Shown here: piece by piece, positions 36,325 to 44,580 of the stretch | How positions within the stretch are numbered: position 1 is the first letter of the stretch | Layout of the letters: the number at the start of each line of letters is the position of its first letter | Assembly: GCF_008297955.1 (NCBI RefSeq) | Contig: NZ_VTPY01000005.1 | Coordinates: forward strand, 62,001 to 126,000 | Origin: Billgrantia pellis | GTDB taxonomy: Bacteria > Pseudomonadota > Gammaproteobacteria > Pseudomonadales > Halomonadaceae | Direction: 5' to 3' | Length of the DNA stretch: 64,000 bases | Position numbers and translations under genes: made by a program | Notes under the pieces: model-generated | The model's input: the letters and a program-made list of their open reading frames with translations, nothing else | Told to the model about the DNA's origin: nothing | Database searches by the model: none

Positions 36325-37380
36325 GTGGCGACGATCAGGAAGCGTCGGAAAAAGGACGGCAGTTTCTCATACATGGCCCAGATACGCATCGCCAAGCGTG
36401 GTCAACCAGACTTCGCCGAGTCGCGAACGTTCCCCAAGAAAGCCATGGCCGAGGAGTGGGCTAAGCGCCGCGAGCTCGAGCTAATGCAGCCCGGTGGCAT
36501 TCTGACGGCAAAATGGCGCGGCGTGACGATGAACGATGCTTTCGAGCGTTACATGCACGAGTTCGCCCAAGATGCCGGCCGCAGCAAGCGCGCCACCATC
36601 CAGCAGCTACAGCGCTTCCCGATCGCACAAGTGAAGATTACCGAGCTCGGCAGCGAGCAAATCATCGAGCATGCCGTCATGCGCAGGAACAGCGGCATCA
36701 AGCCGGCCACCGTTAACCAGGACATCGTCTGGATCGGGATCATTCTGAAAACCGCTGTGGCCGCATGGAAGATGCCGGTGAACCTCAACGACTTCGAATC
36801 GGCCAAGCTTCTGCTGCGTAGCAAGGGGTTGATCGGCAAGCCAGGTTCACGGGAACGGCGGCCTACCGAGAATGAGCTTGAGCGGATCCGCGCTTACTTC
36901 CGTCGCTCACAGCGGATCCGGCCGAGCGCCATTATCCCGATGGAAGATATCATGGACTTCGCGATTGCCTCCTCGAGGCGCCAGGAAGAGATCACACGGC
37001 TGCAGTGGTCCGACCTGGACGAGAAATGCATGACCTGTTGGGTGCGCGACGCGAAACATCCACGTCAGAAGTGGGGCAACCATAAGCGCTTCAAACTGAC
37101 CCGCGATGCGATGGCCATCATCAAGCGGCAGCCCAGGGCGGCTGGGGAAGACCGAATCTTCCCCTTCAATGGCAAATCGATCGGCACCCGGTGGCGGGCG
37201 GCCACGGCCGCCACCGGCATCGATGATCTGCGCTTTCACGATCTGCGCCATGAGGCGACCTCACGACTATTCGAGGCAGGTTATGAGATTGTCGAAGTGC
37301 AGCAGTTCACGCTGCACGAAAGTTGGGAGGTGCTGAAGCGTTACACCCACTTGCGACCGGAAAGCTTACAGTTGAGATAG
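36325..37380 (+). CDS. int: Prophage tyrosine-type integrase
   Basis: A 351-residue site-specific recombinase. GTG 36325 gives the usual N-terminus (MATIRKRRKKDGSF) and lies six bases after GGAGG; ATG 36319 would overlap that ribosome site. An N-terminal arm-binding domain is followed by a SAM-like core-binding domain and a catalytic domain with the first Arg in SSRRQEEITRLQWSDL, HDLRHEATSRLFEAG (His-x-x-Arg) and the nucleophile tyrosine in LKRYTHLRP. It integrates and excises the prophage at dusA. It points away from dusA into the prophage. Confidence 0.9.
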   Translation: MATIRKRRKKDGSFSYMAQIRIAKRGQPDFAESRTFPKKAMAEEWAKRRELELMQPGGILTAKWRGVTMNDAFERYMHEFAQDAGRSKRATIQQLQRFPIAQVKITELGSEQIIEHAVMRRNSGIKPATVNQDIVWIGIILKTAVAAWKMPVNLNDFESAKLLLRSKGLIGKPGSRERRPTENELERIRAYFRRSQRIRPSAIIPMEDIMDFAIASSRRQEEITRLQWSDLDEKCMTCWVRDAKHPRQKWGNHKRFKLTRDAMAIIKRQPRAAGEDRIFPFNGKSIGTRWRAATAATGIDDLRFHDLRHEATSRLFEAGYEIVEVQQFTLHESWEVLKRYTHLRPESLQLR

Positions 37381-37381
37381 C

Positions 37382-38205
37382 TTAGCCGCTCGCAGCGATT
37401 TTTTTCAGTCGCAGAATATCCGCCTCTAAACCCAGCGCGTGCATCTTCCTATGGCAGTTCGGACATAAAGCAACCGTATTCTCTATGGTGTCTTCCCCGC
37501 CCTTCGCCAGCCATTCTATGTGATGACACTCAAGATACGGCCTTGTTTAGTACTGAAAGGGGCGGGCTGATGGCATAGATTACATACGCCATTTGCGCGT
37601 CGCTTGGCATATGCAGCTACGTATGGTGAGCGACCGTACTGAGTTATCACGGCTGGACGACTACCCGTAGACTGAGGTGCATTTCGTGCACGTTTCCTAA
37701 GTTCCTCATCCGACAGCTTGGCAGCCTGACGCTCCTTTTTCTCATAGAGTTCTTTGGCTGCTTGCTCATCCATCATTGGTTTGATTGTATCCTTCAGCTT
37801 CAAAGGGAACAGCCAAGCCAGTCGCTCATTCCCATTCTTATCCGGCTGCTTTTCTTGATAAGGTGAAGCTACTCGAATGACTTCGCCGACATAGGTATAT
37901 TCTTTTGTCTTGAAAACCTCAAAAAGATGGACCGCAACACCGTTGGCTGGGCTTTCGTTCAGTGTTCTGTTCTGGGCTGCGTTAAGCTGCATATCGCCCA
38001 GTTGTCCCATGCCCGTATAGTGGATCACGTTCCCTTCCCAGCGATCCTCGTAAATCGACTCAATATGGTTCGTCACGATGACAAGCGTGTTTGTTCTCTT
38101 CGCTCGTCGCATACCCCCTTGCGGGCTACATCCGAAAACCTCGCAGAGCTGATCATTATTAAGTACATCGCCCGGTGAGAGGGCATTAATTCGGTCCTGC
38201 GACAT
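37382..38205 (-). pseudogene. SRA-HNH type IV-like restriction nuclease, frameshifted
   Basis: The intact N-terminal part (from ATG 38205) resembles the ScoMcrA-type SRA domain (ALSPGDVLNNDQLCEVFGC, TNHIESIYEDRW). Such domains recognise modified DNA. The C-terminal HNH zinc nuclease begins with GVCNLCHQPAPF, but the frame then stops at 37516. A shifted frame continues directly with PYLECHHIEWLAKGGEDT, ALCPNCHRKMHALGL and a stop at 37382, so a single net -1 change separates the two halves of the catalytic HNH. It is therefore probably inactive unless this is a sequencing error. It is preceded by an overlapping Nudix gene. Confidence 0.75.
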
Positions 38206-38593
38206 GCATAACTTCCTTAGCAATAGGAATGTCTGCAGGTGCTAGTTGAAAGCTAAGCACCTTATCGATTGGGGCCCAAGTAACACAATCGTGTACTGAT
38301 AGAATCGGCTCGCTTTTGTCAAGCTCAACTATGACGCCAATCAGCTTGATAGCTCCCCCAACGTAGCGATAGACGCTTTCTGTGAGGACCTTACCTGCTG
38401 TACATGAAAGCGAGAGCTCCTCACGGATCTCTCGCTCGATGCATTGCTGAATGGTCTCATTGGGCTCTTGCTTGCCGCCTGGGAATTCCCATAAGCCTGC
38501 TAGGCTTTGCCCCGGTGCTCTGCGAGCCAGCAGGATTTGGCCATCTCTGATAGCGAGTGCGGCGGCGACATGCTTCAAAGCAGGCTCTCCCAA
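38186..38593 (-). CDS. MutT-like Nudix hydrolase beside the nuclease
   Basis: A 135-residue MutT-type Nudix protein. The Nudix box GGKQEPNETIQQCIEREIREE fits G-x5-E-x7-REUxEE, preceded by LWEFPG as in 8-oxo-dGTP hydrolases. The 3' end overlaps the start of the SRA-HNH gene by about 20 bases, so the two are one transcription unit. Its GC content is lower than that of the surrounding early genes. Within a nuclease cassette it could sanitise or process nucleotides, but that link is inference. Confidence 0.82.
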   Translation of the reverse strand: MGEPALKHVAAALAIRDGQILLARRAPGQSLAGLWEFPGGKQEPNETIQQCIEREIREELSLSCTAGKVLTESVYRYVGGAIKLIGVIVELDKSEPILSVHDCVTWAPIDKVLSFQLAPADIPIAKEVMHVAGPN

Positions 38594-38641
38594 GCGTAAC
38601 GAAACGTAAGCCTAACTCAGCCTACCTTGGTACTTCTACCA

Positions 38642-38899
38642 TCACGTATTAACACGATGCCATAGCTCACGCGCCTCAGCCCGCTTCTCATCCAGGTACT
38701 TGGCCAGATCCACCGCGCTGACCAGCCAAGGCGACTTCTGTGAGTCTCCGGCGCGGTAGACGGGTACCGGCAGGGCTTGGGCGCCGGCGCGCATGCTGGC
38801 GGTGCGGGCGTTGATGCCGAAGTAGCGGGGCGCGACCTCCTCGAGGGGGATCTCGGCGCGGCCGTTGAACTCGGCGAGCAGTCCGAAGTAAGTGTTCAT
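38642..38899 (-). CDS. PrtN-like pyocin/prophage activator
   Basis: An 85-residue protein matching the PrtN family: MNTYFGLLAEFNGRAEIPLE at the start, APRYFGINARTASMRAGAQA in the middle, LPVPVYRAGDSQKSPWLV and a helical tail. PrtN activates pyocin genes in Pseudomonas after SOS induction, and related proteins are carried by many prophages. Here it lies in the early leftward operon and may switch on late or lysis genes. It overlaps the next upstream gene by four bases. Confidence 0.8.
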   Translation of the reverse strand: MNTYFGLLAEFNGRAEIPLEEVAPRYFGINARTASMRAGAQALPVPVYRAGDSQKSPWLVSAVDLAKYLDEKRAEARELWHRVNT

Positions 38900-39183
38900 G
38901 CTTGGCTCCTCTGCGTAGTACGCCAGCGGCCGTAGCGGGTGCGGATGCCCTTGAAGGTGGCGGCGGCGTAGGGGTTGTGATCGAGCTCGGCTCGGCTTTC
39001 GATGCGGCAGGCCTGGCAGAGCCAGTCCCGCGCGTCCTGTTCGTTGTGGGTACCGTCGGGCAGCTGGCTGGGCGTGAGGTCGAACTTGTGCCGCTTGCGC
39101 CGATCCAGGTAGAGCCGAAACAGCTCGTCCTGGCAGAGCATGGCGGCGGTTCTGGCCAGCCGGCCGCCCTTAACGGGCGGCAT
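38896..39183 (-). CDS. Hypothetical phage early protein
   Basis: A 95-residue basic protein of unknown family. It starts at ATG 39183 (MPPVKGGRLARTAAM), has a helical N-terminal half and two cysteines (WLCQACRIES), perhaps part of a metal site. It is tightly packed between the PrtN-like gene and the TraR/DksA-like gene, with short overlaps on both sides, so it is part of the leftward early operon. Confidence 0.6.
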   Translation of the reverse strand: MPPVKGGRLARTAAMLCQDELFRLYLDRRKRHKFDLTPSQLPDGTHNEQDARDWLCQACRIESRAELDHNPYAAATFKGIRTRYGRWRTTQRSQA

Positions 39184-39388
39184 GCTTGGTCCTCCTTTCT
39201 CGATGGCTCTGGCAGACGATGCACGTCGTTGCCCAGGGTGCGGCCTGGCGGCGAGCGGCCGGGATCTCAATGCCGCATTCCTCGCAGTAGGGATCGGTTG
39301 CCACCGGTAATGGCCGGTGGCGGTTGGCGAGGGCGCCTTCAAGGCGCCGCTCCATTAGTTCTGTGGCGATATCGGCGTTGTCAGCCAT
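39170..39388 (-). CDS. TraR/DksA-type zinc finger protein
   Basis: A 72-residue protein with an N-terminal helix (MADNADIATELMERR) and a C4 zinc finger: CEECG followed by CIVCQS. This is the shape of phage TraR/DksA homologues, which bind RNA polymerase through the secondary channel and change transcription without ppGpp. The ATG at 39388 overlaps the 3' end of the alpA gene. It may modulate host transcription during phage growth. Confidence 0.78.
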   Translation of the reverse strand: MADNADIATELMERRLEGALANRHRPLPVATDPYCEECGIEIPAARRQAAPWATTCIVCQSHRERRTKHAAR

Positions 39389-39662
39389 GTTTGCCGCGCT
39401 CCTGTCCCGACTGGCTTCCCAATGCTCGGTTTCGTTCTTCGATGCGCTTAGCAATCCAAGAATCAATTTCCTCCTCCAGCCAGGCCACGCTTTTTCGCCC
39501 GATCGACACGGGGGGCGGAAAAGTGCCTTGTTTGATCCCTTCGTAGATGGCAGATCGACTCTTGCCGGTTTTCTGCTCGACCTCTCTTCGACGTAGCAGT
39601 CGGTTACCGCCGGGCTTTCCATCACGCTCTAGCTGGTAAGAACGGTCGTGTTGATTGGTCAT
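39381..39662 (-). CDS. alpA: AlpA-family helix-turn-helix regulator
   Basis: A 93-residue protein with the AlpA/excisionase-type winged helix: LLRRREVEQKTGKSRSAIYE, then GTFPPPVSIGRKSVAWLEEE. AlpA proteins act as activators of integrase genes or as excisionases (Cox-like) in prophages. Its ATG overlaps the upstream DNA-binding gene by four bases. A longer than usual N-terminus (about 18 residues) precedes the domain. Confidence 0.85.
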   Translation of the reverse strand: MTNQHDRSYQLERDGKPGGNRLLRRREVEQKTGKSRSAIYEGIKQGTFPPPVSIGRKSVAWLEEEIDSWIAKRIEERNRALGSQSGQERGKHG

Positions 39663-39979
39663 GACAGACTCCTTGCTTCGTGGGGTTGTGGTATTGCCCG
39701 ACGGGTGTGTTGTACGGGCAGGCGGGCGAGGTCGATACCGAGCTTGGTGGCGATGTGATCGAGCCCGGCGTCGGTGACTTCGGTACGGCCGTAGTGGGTC
39801 CAGCCGGCGACCGGATGGCGATAGGTGCCGGTCTTCACGCGCAGCAGGCGGCCACCGCGGTAGGCGCCGGCGGGCAGGTTGTCGGGGCCGAGCATGCCGG
39901 CCTGGCGCAGCCGACGGGTTAGGGTGTTACGGCCCAGGTTGAGCAGGGCGGCGGCCTGATCGAGGGTGTAGGTACGCAT
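39659..39979 (-). CDS. Phage antirepressor/KilAC-like DNA-binding protein
   Basis: A 106-residue protein starting MRTYTLDQAAALLNLGRNTL, a helix-turn-helix resembling the KilAC domain of phage antirepressors, then TYRHPVAGWTHYGRTEVT. It is small and probably single-domain. It sits between primase and alpA in the early operon. A role in the lysis-lysogeny switch or in early gene control is likely by family, but it is not shown here. Confidence 0.7.
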   Translation of the reverse strand: MRTYTLDQAAALLNLGRNTLTRRLRQAGMLGPDNLPAGAYRGGRLLRVKTGTYRHPVAGWTHYGRTEVTDAGLDHIATKLGIDLARLPVQHTRRAIPQPHEARSLS

Positions 39980-39999
39980 CGCTGATCTCCCTTTTCCTG

Positions 40000-42648
40000 T
40001 CAGCCACGCTCGAACAGCCAGCACTTAACGGTGCCGCCGTTCGGCCGGGTCTTCGAATAAACGGGATGGTTGGACGCCACGAACTTGCGCGCCTTGCTGC
40101 CCTTGAGCTGGCGTTTCAGCTCGCGCATGTCGAAGCGGAAGTGATGGTCGGCAGCGAGCTTCTCGAACTCCTTGAGGTTGATGGCGAGGTAGCTCTGGCC
40201 GGCGTTGTGGTCGAGCACGTTCTCTACGCGGGTGCGCTCCAGGTACTCGACGGTTTCCCAGAACTCCTCCACCAGCGGGTGGTCGGCATTGATGGCCTGC
40301 TGCCGCTCGATGGCCATCTCGGCCACCAGGTGGTGCGCCTGGACGATTGCCTCAGCAGTGAACAGGCCGAGGCCTTTCGGCCCCAGGCAATCCACCAGGG
40401 CGGCGATCTGGGCGTGGTTCTGGGCGATGCGCAGCGAGCGCACCTCGGGCATGGCGTGGATCTGCTCGAAGTAGTGCGACATTTGCTTGGCGTAGAGGCC
40501 GAGTAGCTCGCTCTCGCGTGAAGTGGCCTCGAGGATGAAGCGCGACACGTGGTCGATCTTCATGCCCTCGAGGGCCTTGGCCGCGGCGAAGGTCTCGCGG
40601 GTCTGGCCTTCCTTGGTGAAGAACAGGTGCACGATGCGCTGCATGATGGCATCGGAGCCTGCCACGGCGGCGTTCTGGCTGATCACGATGGCGCCACGGA
40701 AGGGCGGCTCGTAGGTGTCGCTGCCCATGTTCTTCACGCCGGTGGCGCGCACGCTGCGGCCGTTGTAAGCCGTCTTGAGCTCGTCCCAATCGAACTGCTT
40801 GGCCTTGTTGCCGCCCTCGGCGTCGCGATCGGACTCGATCAGCACCACCGGCAGGTTGGCGACCTGGACGAAGCGACGCGCGCGGCCGGCGGCGGACGAC
40901 TTGGCCGGGTCGAAGCCTTCCTCGTCGTTGCGGCCGAGCAGCTTCCACATGAACTCGATCAGGGTCGACTTGCCGGCGCCGGCCTCGCCGACGATCTCGA
41001 GGAAAGGGAAGCTCTTGTCGCGTGAGCGGATCTGCTCGGCGAACAGGGTGCCCAGCCAGAAGGCGAGCGCGACGACGCCCTTGCTGCCGAAGGCGTGTTG
41101 AATCAGCCCCGCCCAATCGGTGCGGTAGTCGTTCGGATCGTTGTTGATGTGCAGCTGGGTGGACTGCGAGAGGGTCTTGAGCGCGGTGCGGCCCAGCTCG
41201 AAGAAGTCCTCGTCGTTGCGCTGGTAGATCTTGCCGCCCTTCACCGCGAAGTCGCCCAGCACATAGGCCTCGTACTCACGGGCATAGCCGACGAAGTTGA
41301 TCGTTTCCACGGTGCGGATGGGCAGATGCTGTGCCAGGGTGGCGTCGAGCTGCTCGGTGGAGCCCGTCCACTGCGCGCCGGGGGCGATCGACAGCAGGCG
41401 CTTCTTGAACTCGGTGGCCGAGGCCAGGGCGCTGCCGGTTACGGTGTTCTTCACCGTGTAGCGCTCGCCCGGGTACTCGATGCGGTAGTAGTACCAGCTC
41501 TCGTCGGTGAGGGCGTTGCGCTGGAAATAGAGCGGGCGCGGATGGCAGTTGGCGATGCGCTTGATGGCACCGGACTGCTCCAGGGCCTTGTCGCGTGCCT
41601 GGCGCTCGCTCATGGGGCGGTCGCCGTCGATCAGGTCGCTGTAGATCTTCTGGTACTTGTCCAGGTCGAGCTTGAACCAATAGGTCTGGCTGCGATGGAC
41701 GAAGGGGAACTCGCGGCGCTCGGTCTTCTCGTAGATCAGCAGCGCCTTGTCGTTCGCACTGGGGGCGATCAGCAGCGCGCCGTTGTAGCGGTACTCCTCG
41801 AGGTGCTTCTCGGTGAGCTCGCCGCGCTGATGCAGGTCGTTCCAGTCGCGCCCCTCGCTGGGCTGGGCGGCTTCGCACTCCCAGCCGGCGGCGCGCGCCC
41901 GGCGGATCAGCTTGAGCGTCCACTCCTGGCCGGCTTTGCCGGTATCCAGTGCCCATACCAGGGTGGGCCGAGTGCGGCCGGCCTGTCGGCAGGCCTGATC
42001 CAGCGCCTCGAGAGCCTTCTCGGGGTAGTTGTTGCAGCTCATCGCCGATACGGCGGCGATGCCGTGATGGGTGAGGGCGATGGCGTCGAAGACGCCTTCG
42101 ACGATCCACAGCTCATCGACCGCGGCGAGCTCCACCGCCGGCGGGCACCACCACTGCCCGCGGTAGCTGCCGCGGAAGTTGGCCTTCTGCTTGCCGAAGC
42201 GGGCGGGCTTGTCGATCAGCCGTTCCCACCACACGCCGGCGCCCAGGGTGAAGCGCACGGTGGCGGAGGCGGCGTCGATCTTGGGATCGAAGAAGCTCTC
42301 CTGGGTGTACCAGCCCTGGATGCGCTCGAGCTCGAAGCCGCGGCCCATGCTCAGGTAGGCATCGGCCACCGGCGTGCTGCTTTGCGGCTTGCCCGGGGCG
42401 GGTGGCTGGTTGGCGAAGCGCTCGCTCCAGGAATCGAACAGCTCGGGGAACAGCTCTTTCACGTGGACCTGGCTGCCGCACTTGTTCTCGCGGCCGCACT
42501 TCACCATCCAGGGGGCATCGGCCTTGATGAAGGCTTCGCGCTTGCCGCATTCGGGGCAGCGCACCTTCTGCAGGTACGTGCCGCGCTCTTCGGCTTCGAA
42601 GTCGCGGATCAGTCGCGTCACGATGTCGTCGCGCAGCCGGTTATCCAT
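40000..42648 (-). CDS. Phage DNA primase/helicase
   Basis: An 882-residue replication protein. The N-terminus has a zinc-binding motif (CPECGK, then CGRENKCG). A TOPRIM-like core follows (WIVEGVFDAIALTHHG with the catalytic Glu and WALDTGKAG with the acidic pair), and a C-terminal P-loop ATPase/helicase with Walker A GEAGAGKSTLIEF and Walker B VVLIESDRD. Such fused primase-helicases start replication of P4-type and many P2-related prophages. It is the largest early gene and is transcribed towards the integrase. Confidence 0.85.
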   Translation of the reverse strand: MDNRLRDDIVTRLIRDFEAEERGTYLQKVRCPECGKREAFIKADAPWMVKCGRENKCGSQVHVKELFPELFDSWSERFANQPPAPGKPQSSTPVADAYLSMGRGFELERIQGWYTQESFFDPKIDAASATVRFTLGAGVWWERLIDKPARFGKQKANFRGSYRGQWWCPPAVELAAVDELWIVEGVFDAIALTHHGIAAVSAMSCNNYPEKALEALDQACRQAGRTRPTLVWALDTGKAGQEWTLKLIRRARAAGWECEAAQPSEGRDWNDLHQRGELTEKHLEEYRYNGALLIAPSANDKALLIYEKTERREFPFVHRSQTYWFKLDLDKYQKIYSDLIDGDRPMSERQARDKALEQSGAIKRIANCHPRPLYFQRNALTDESWYYYRIEYPGERYTVKNTVTGSALASATEFKKRLLSIAPGAQWTGSTEQLDATLAQHLPIRTVETINFVGYAREYEAYVLGDFAVKGGKIYQRNDEDFFELGRTALKTLSQSTQLHINNDPNDYRTDWAGLIQHAFGSKGVVALAFWLGTLFAEQIRSRDKSFPFLEIVGEAGAGKSTLIEFMWKLLGRNDEEGFDPAKSSAAGRARRFVQVANLPVVLIESDRDAEGGNKAKQFDWDELKTAYNGRSVRATGVKNMGSDTYEPPFRGAIVISQNAAVAGSDAIMQRIVHLFFTKEGQTRETFAAAKALEGMKIDHVSRFILEATSRESELLGLYAKQMSHYFEQIHAMPEVRSLRIAQNHAQIAALVDCLGPKGLGLFTAEAIVQAHHLVAEMAIERQQAINADHPLVEEFWETVEYLERTRVENVLDHNAGQSYLAINLKEFEKLAADHHFRFDMRELKRQLKGSKARKFVASNHPVYSKTRPNGGTVKCWLFERG

Positions 42649-42670
42649 GAACGGTGCCTTCTCTACGGGT

Positions 42671-43006
42671 TCAGTGCTGGGAGGTGGCCGGGGGCAGCGG
42701 TGTGCTGCGCTCCTGGGCGTGCAGGCGCAGCAGATCGGCCACGGAGAAGGCCAGGGCGGTGCGGCCCGGGCGGCGCACGATCACCACATGGGCGGTGGAG
42801 GCCTCGGCGTCGATGTAGGCGGTCTGGTTCAGCGTCTCGAGCTCGGCCAGGGCCTGCAGAGCGGCCAGACCGGCACGCTCCAGGGTGATGCCGTGGGCCT
42901 CGACCAGGTGAGAGGTGCAGCGCTCCAGCGCGACGGTGCGCTGATATGGCCGGGGCATTTTCAACAGGTACGCGCAAGCCGCGTCATTGATCGTCAATGC
43001 GTGCAT
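42671..43006 (-). CDS. Hypothetical phage early protein
   Basis: A 111-residue protein without known domain (MHALTINDAACAYLLKMPRP). The composition is helical and it is followed 22 bases later by the primase gene, so it belongs to the same operon. I do not recognise it. Confidence 0.55.
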   Translation of the reverse strand: MHALTINDAACAYLLKMPRPYQRTVALERCTSHLVEAHGITLERAGLAALQALAELETLNQTAYIDAEASTAHVVIVRRPGRTALAFSVADLLRLHAQERSTPLPPATSQH

Positions 43007-43048
43007 GGGTCTCGCTCCGATTGTGGGTGTTGCTGGGGTGGGTGGCGG

Positions 43049-43312
43049 CTACCCGGTAGCCGCCTTCGCCATGGCCAGTTCGCGCAGGCGTGGCACCAGC
43101 GGCAGGGCGACCGTGGGATTCGGCATGTCGCTGGGCGTGATGGTGTGGGTGATCTCGATGGAGATCTTGCCGCGCCAACCGCACTCGGGGTTACGGCACT
43201 CGATGACCGCCTCGCGGTACACCGGGGTGAGCCCCTGGCTCTTGCGGATGCCCGCCGTTTCGCCGCAGTGGGGGCAAGGGATACGCGGCTTGTTTCGGAA
43301 CTGAGTGGTCAA
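43049..43312 (-). CDS. ogr: Ogr/Delta-type late-gene activator
   Basis: An 87-residue zinc-binding protein of the Ogr/Delta family: CPHCGETAGIRKS and CRNPECGW supply the four cysteines, followed by the conserved ITHTITPSDMPNP segment. In P2 and P4 such proteins bind upstream of late promoters and activate head, tail and lysis genes. The most plausible start is TTG 43312 (with GGAG about eight bases upstream), since longer starts add an unrelated Arg-rich leader. In P2 ogr lies next to gene D, whereas here it is in the early operon. Confidence 0.82.
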   Translation of the reverse strand: MTTQFRNKPRIPCPHCGETAGIRKSQGLTPVYREAVIECRNPECGWRGKISIEITHTITPSDMPNPTVALPLVPRLRELAMAKAATG

Positions 43313-43314
43313 GG

Positions 43315-43515
43315 TCAGTTTCTCCCTGCGAGATAGAGGGCGCGCCCGCGCCCGGTGAGCCCTTGAGTGCCCTTGCGCAGCCTTCTGCGCAGCAGCCACT
43401 CGGCGGCTTCTTCGTTCGTTCTGAGGTTCTGCTGAACGCGAACCTGATCGAGTACGGCTTCGAGCTCGTCATCCAGCGGGAGCTGCAGTTCGCCGCGGCG
43501 GGACTCGTCAGCCAT
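43315..43515 (-). CDS. Small phage protein, RHH-like
   Basis: A 66-residue polar protein (MADESRRGELQLPLDDELEA) with a pattern like a small ribbon-helix-helix DNA-binding protein (strand, then helices around QNLRTNEEAAEWLLRRRL). It lies three bases upstream of the Ogr start. No function can be assigned. Confidence 0.5.
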   Translation of the reverse strand: MADESRRGELQLPLDDELEAVLDQVRVQQNLRTNEEAAEWLLRRRLRKGTQGLTGRGRALYLAGRN

Positions 43516-43557
43516 AAATCCAGTGCTCCTTGAGGTCCTCAAAAGGGCCTGCCATTC

Positions 43558-43755
43558 CTACGCCCGGCGGGGCACATTGAGTTCGAGATCGGCGATGCCC
43601 AGGGTTTCCAGGGCTTCCTTCATCACCAACTGACGCAGCAGCACGGCCTTGTCGATGCCGGTGTAGTCGACCAGCGCATCGATCAGGCGCCGCTCGTATT
43701 CGTCGAGGTTGATGGCGCCGTAACGGGAGCGCACACGCTTGGGGTCCTGGTACAT
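43558..43755 (-). CDS. Small phage protein, RHH-like
   Basis: A 65-residue protein (MYQDPKRVRSRYGAINLDEY) with a possible ribbon-helix-helix fold: a strand around RSRYGAINL and two helices. It is the first gene of the leftward group that runs to primase, with a typical AAGGACAT ribosome region upstream. It may be a small early regulator. The identification is weak. Confidence 0.5.
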   Translation of the reverse strand: MYQDPKRVRSRYGAINLDEYERRLIDALVDYTGIDKAVLLRQLVMKEALETLGIADLELNVPRRA

Positions 43756-43863
43756 GGTGGATGTCCTTTCTGATATGCATCAGTGAGGGGCGATAGAATC
43801 GGAGCGACTCGATGGGCAGCCAGTGGCATCGGGTGGCACCGCAGACGACAAGGGGGTAGACGG

Positions 43864-44319
43864 ATGAAGCAAATGAGCGCTATCGGCGACGTGATCAAAC
43901 GTGCCCACGGGCTTTGGGAAGTCATCGATACCGGCGGTGAGGCCGCTAAGCGGCTTTCCGACCTTCAGAGGGCGCTGGTGGAAGCCCAGATACGCGAGAC
44001 GGCGCTGATTGAGGAGAACGCTGCGCTGAAGCAGACGGTTGCCGGCTATGAACAGTTTGAGATTGAAAAGCAGCACTACGAACCGGAGCAGCTGCCCAGC
44101 TCGGCTTGGGTGATGCGGCTCCGCGTCGGGGTGCATGTCGATACGCATCTTGCGCAGCAGGGCATGCAGTTTTGTACACAGTGCTTCTTCAAGCGTCAGC
44201 TTTCGATACTCCAGCCGCTCGATAAGCGCTCTGCGTCCAGCCGGTTTCTTCAATGTCATGTGTGTCGCTCCGAAGTGATGATCGATCCGCCCCCGCGGGG
44301 CTGCGTGGATGTCTGCTGA
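43864..44319 (+). CDS. Hypothetical phage protein with coiled coil and zinc ribbon
   Basis: A 151-residue protein on the plus strand, opposite to its early-gene neighbours. Residues 1-70 are helical with coiled-coil heptads (AKRLSDLQRALVEAQIRETA). The C-terminal part has two Cys pairs (FCTQC and CHVCRS), a likely zinc ribbon, and ends in PPPRGCVDVC. The same layout, helix plus zinc ribbon, is common in small phage proteins of unknown role. The start ATG 43864 is preceded by GACGG. It is convergent with the short gene at 44320. Confidence 0.6.
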   Translation: MKQMSAIGDVIKRAHGLWEVIDTGGEAAKRLSDLQRALVEAQIRETALIEENAALKQTVAGYEQFEIEKQHYEPEQLPSSAWVMRLRVGVHVDTHLAQQGMQFCTQCFFKRQLSILQPLDKRSASSRFLQCHVCRSEVMIDPPPRGCVDVC

Positions 44320-44535
44320 TCAGCTGGCAGCGAGGGTGTCGTCTTCGTAGCCCTGCATGCCGCGCAGCATCAGCATTCGCAAGGTGCTGGAAACGCTGCG
44401 CATCTCGACTTCGGCGATCTCCTTGAGCTTTTCGCGCTCGGTCGGGGTGATCTGGGTCATCACTTGTTTGCTACAGCCGTTGGGGCTGCGTGAGTAAGCG
44501 GCGCCATGGTTACGAATGGTTTCCTTGGTGTGCAT
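44320..44535 (-). CDS. Arc-like ribbon-helix-helix protein
   Basis: A 71-residue protein whose second half (TQITPTEREKLKEIAEVEMR and the helix after it) resembles an Arc/CopG ribbon-helix-helix domain. The first 25 residues are polar and may be a leader; a start at the internal ATG (MTQITP) is possible. It is probably a small DNA-binding regulator near the immunity region. Confidence 0.55.
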   Translation of the reverse strand: MHTKETIRNHGAAYSRSPNGCSKQVMTQITPTEREKLKEIAEVEMRSVSSTLRMLMLRGMQGYEDDTLAAS

Positions 44536-44580
44536 GGGGTAGGCTTCCTTTGTGGTGCTTTAGGGATTAACGGGGTATCG

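Noticed and set aside
41095..42888. A 597-codon open frame on the plus strand
   Set aside because: Antisense to the primase gene; low-complexity composition (Ala, Leu, Gly, Val) without motifs.
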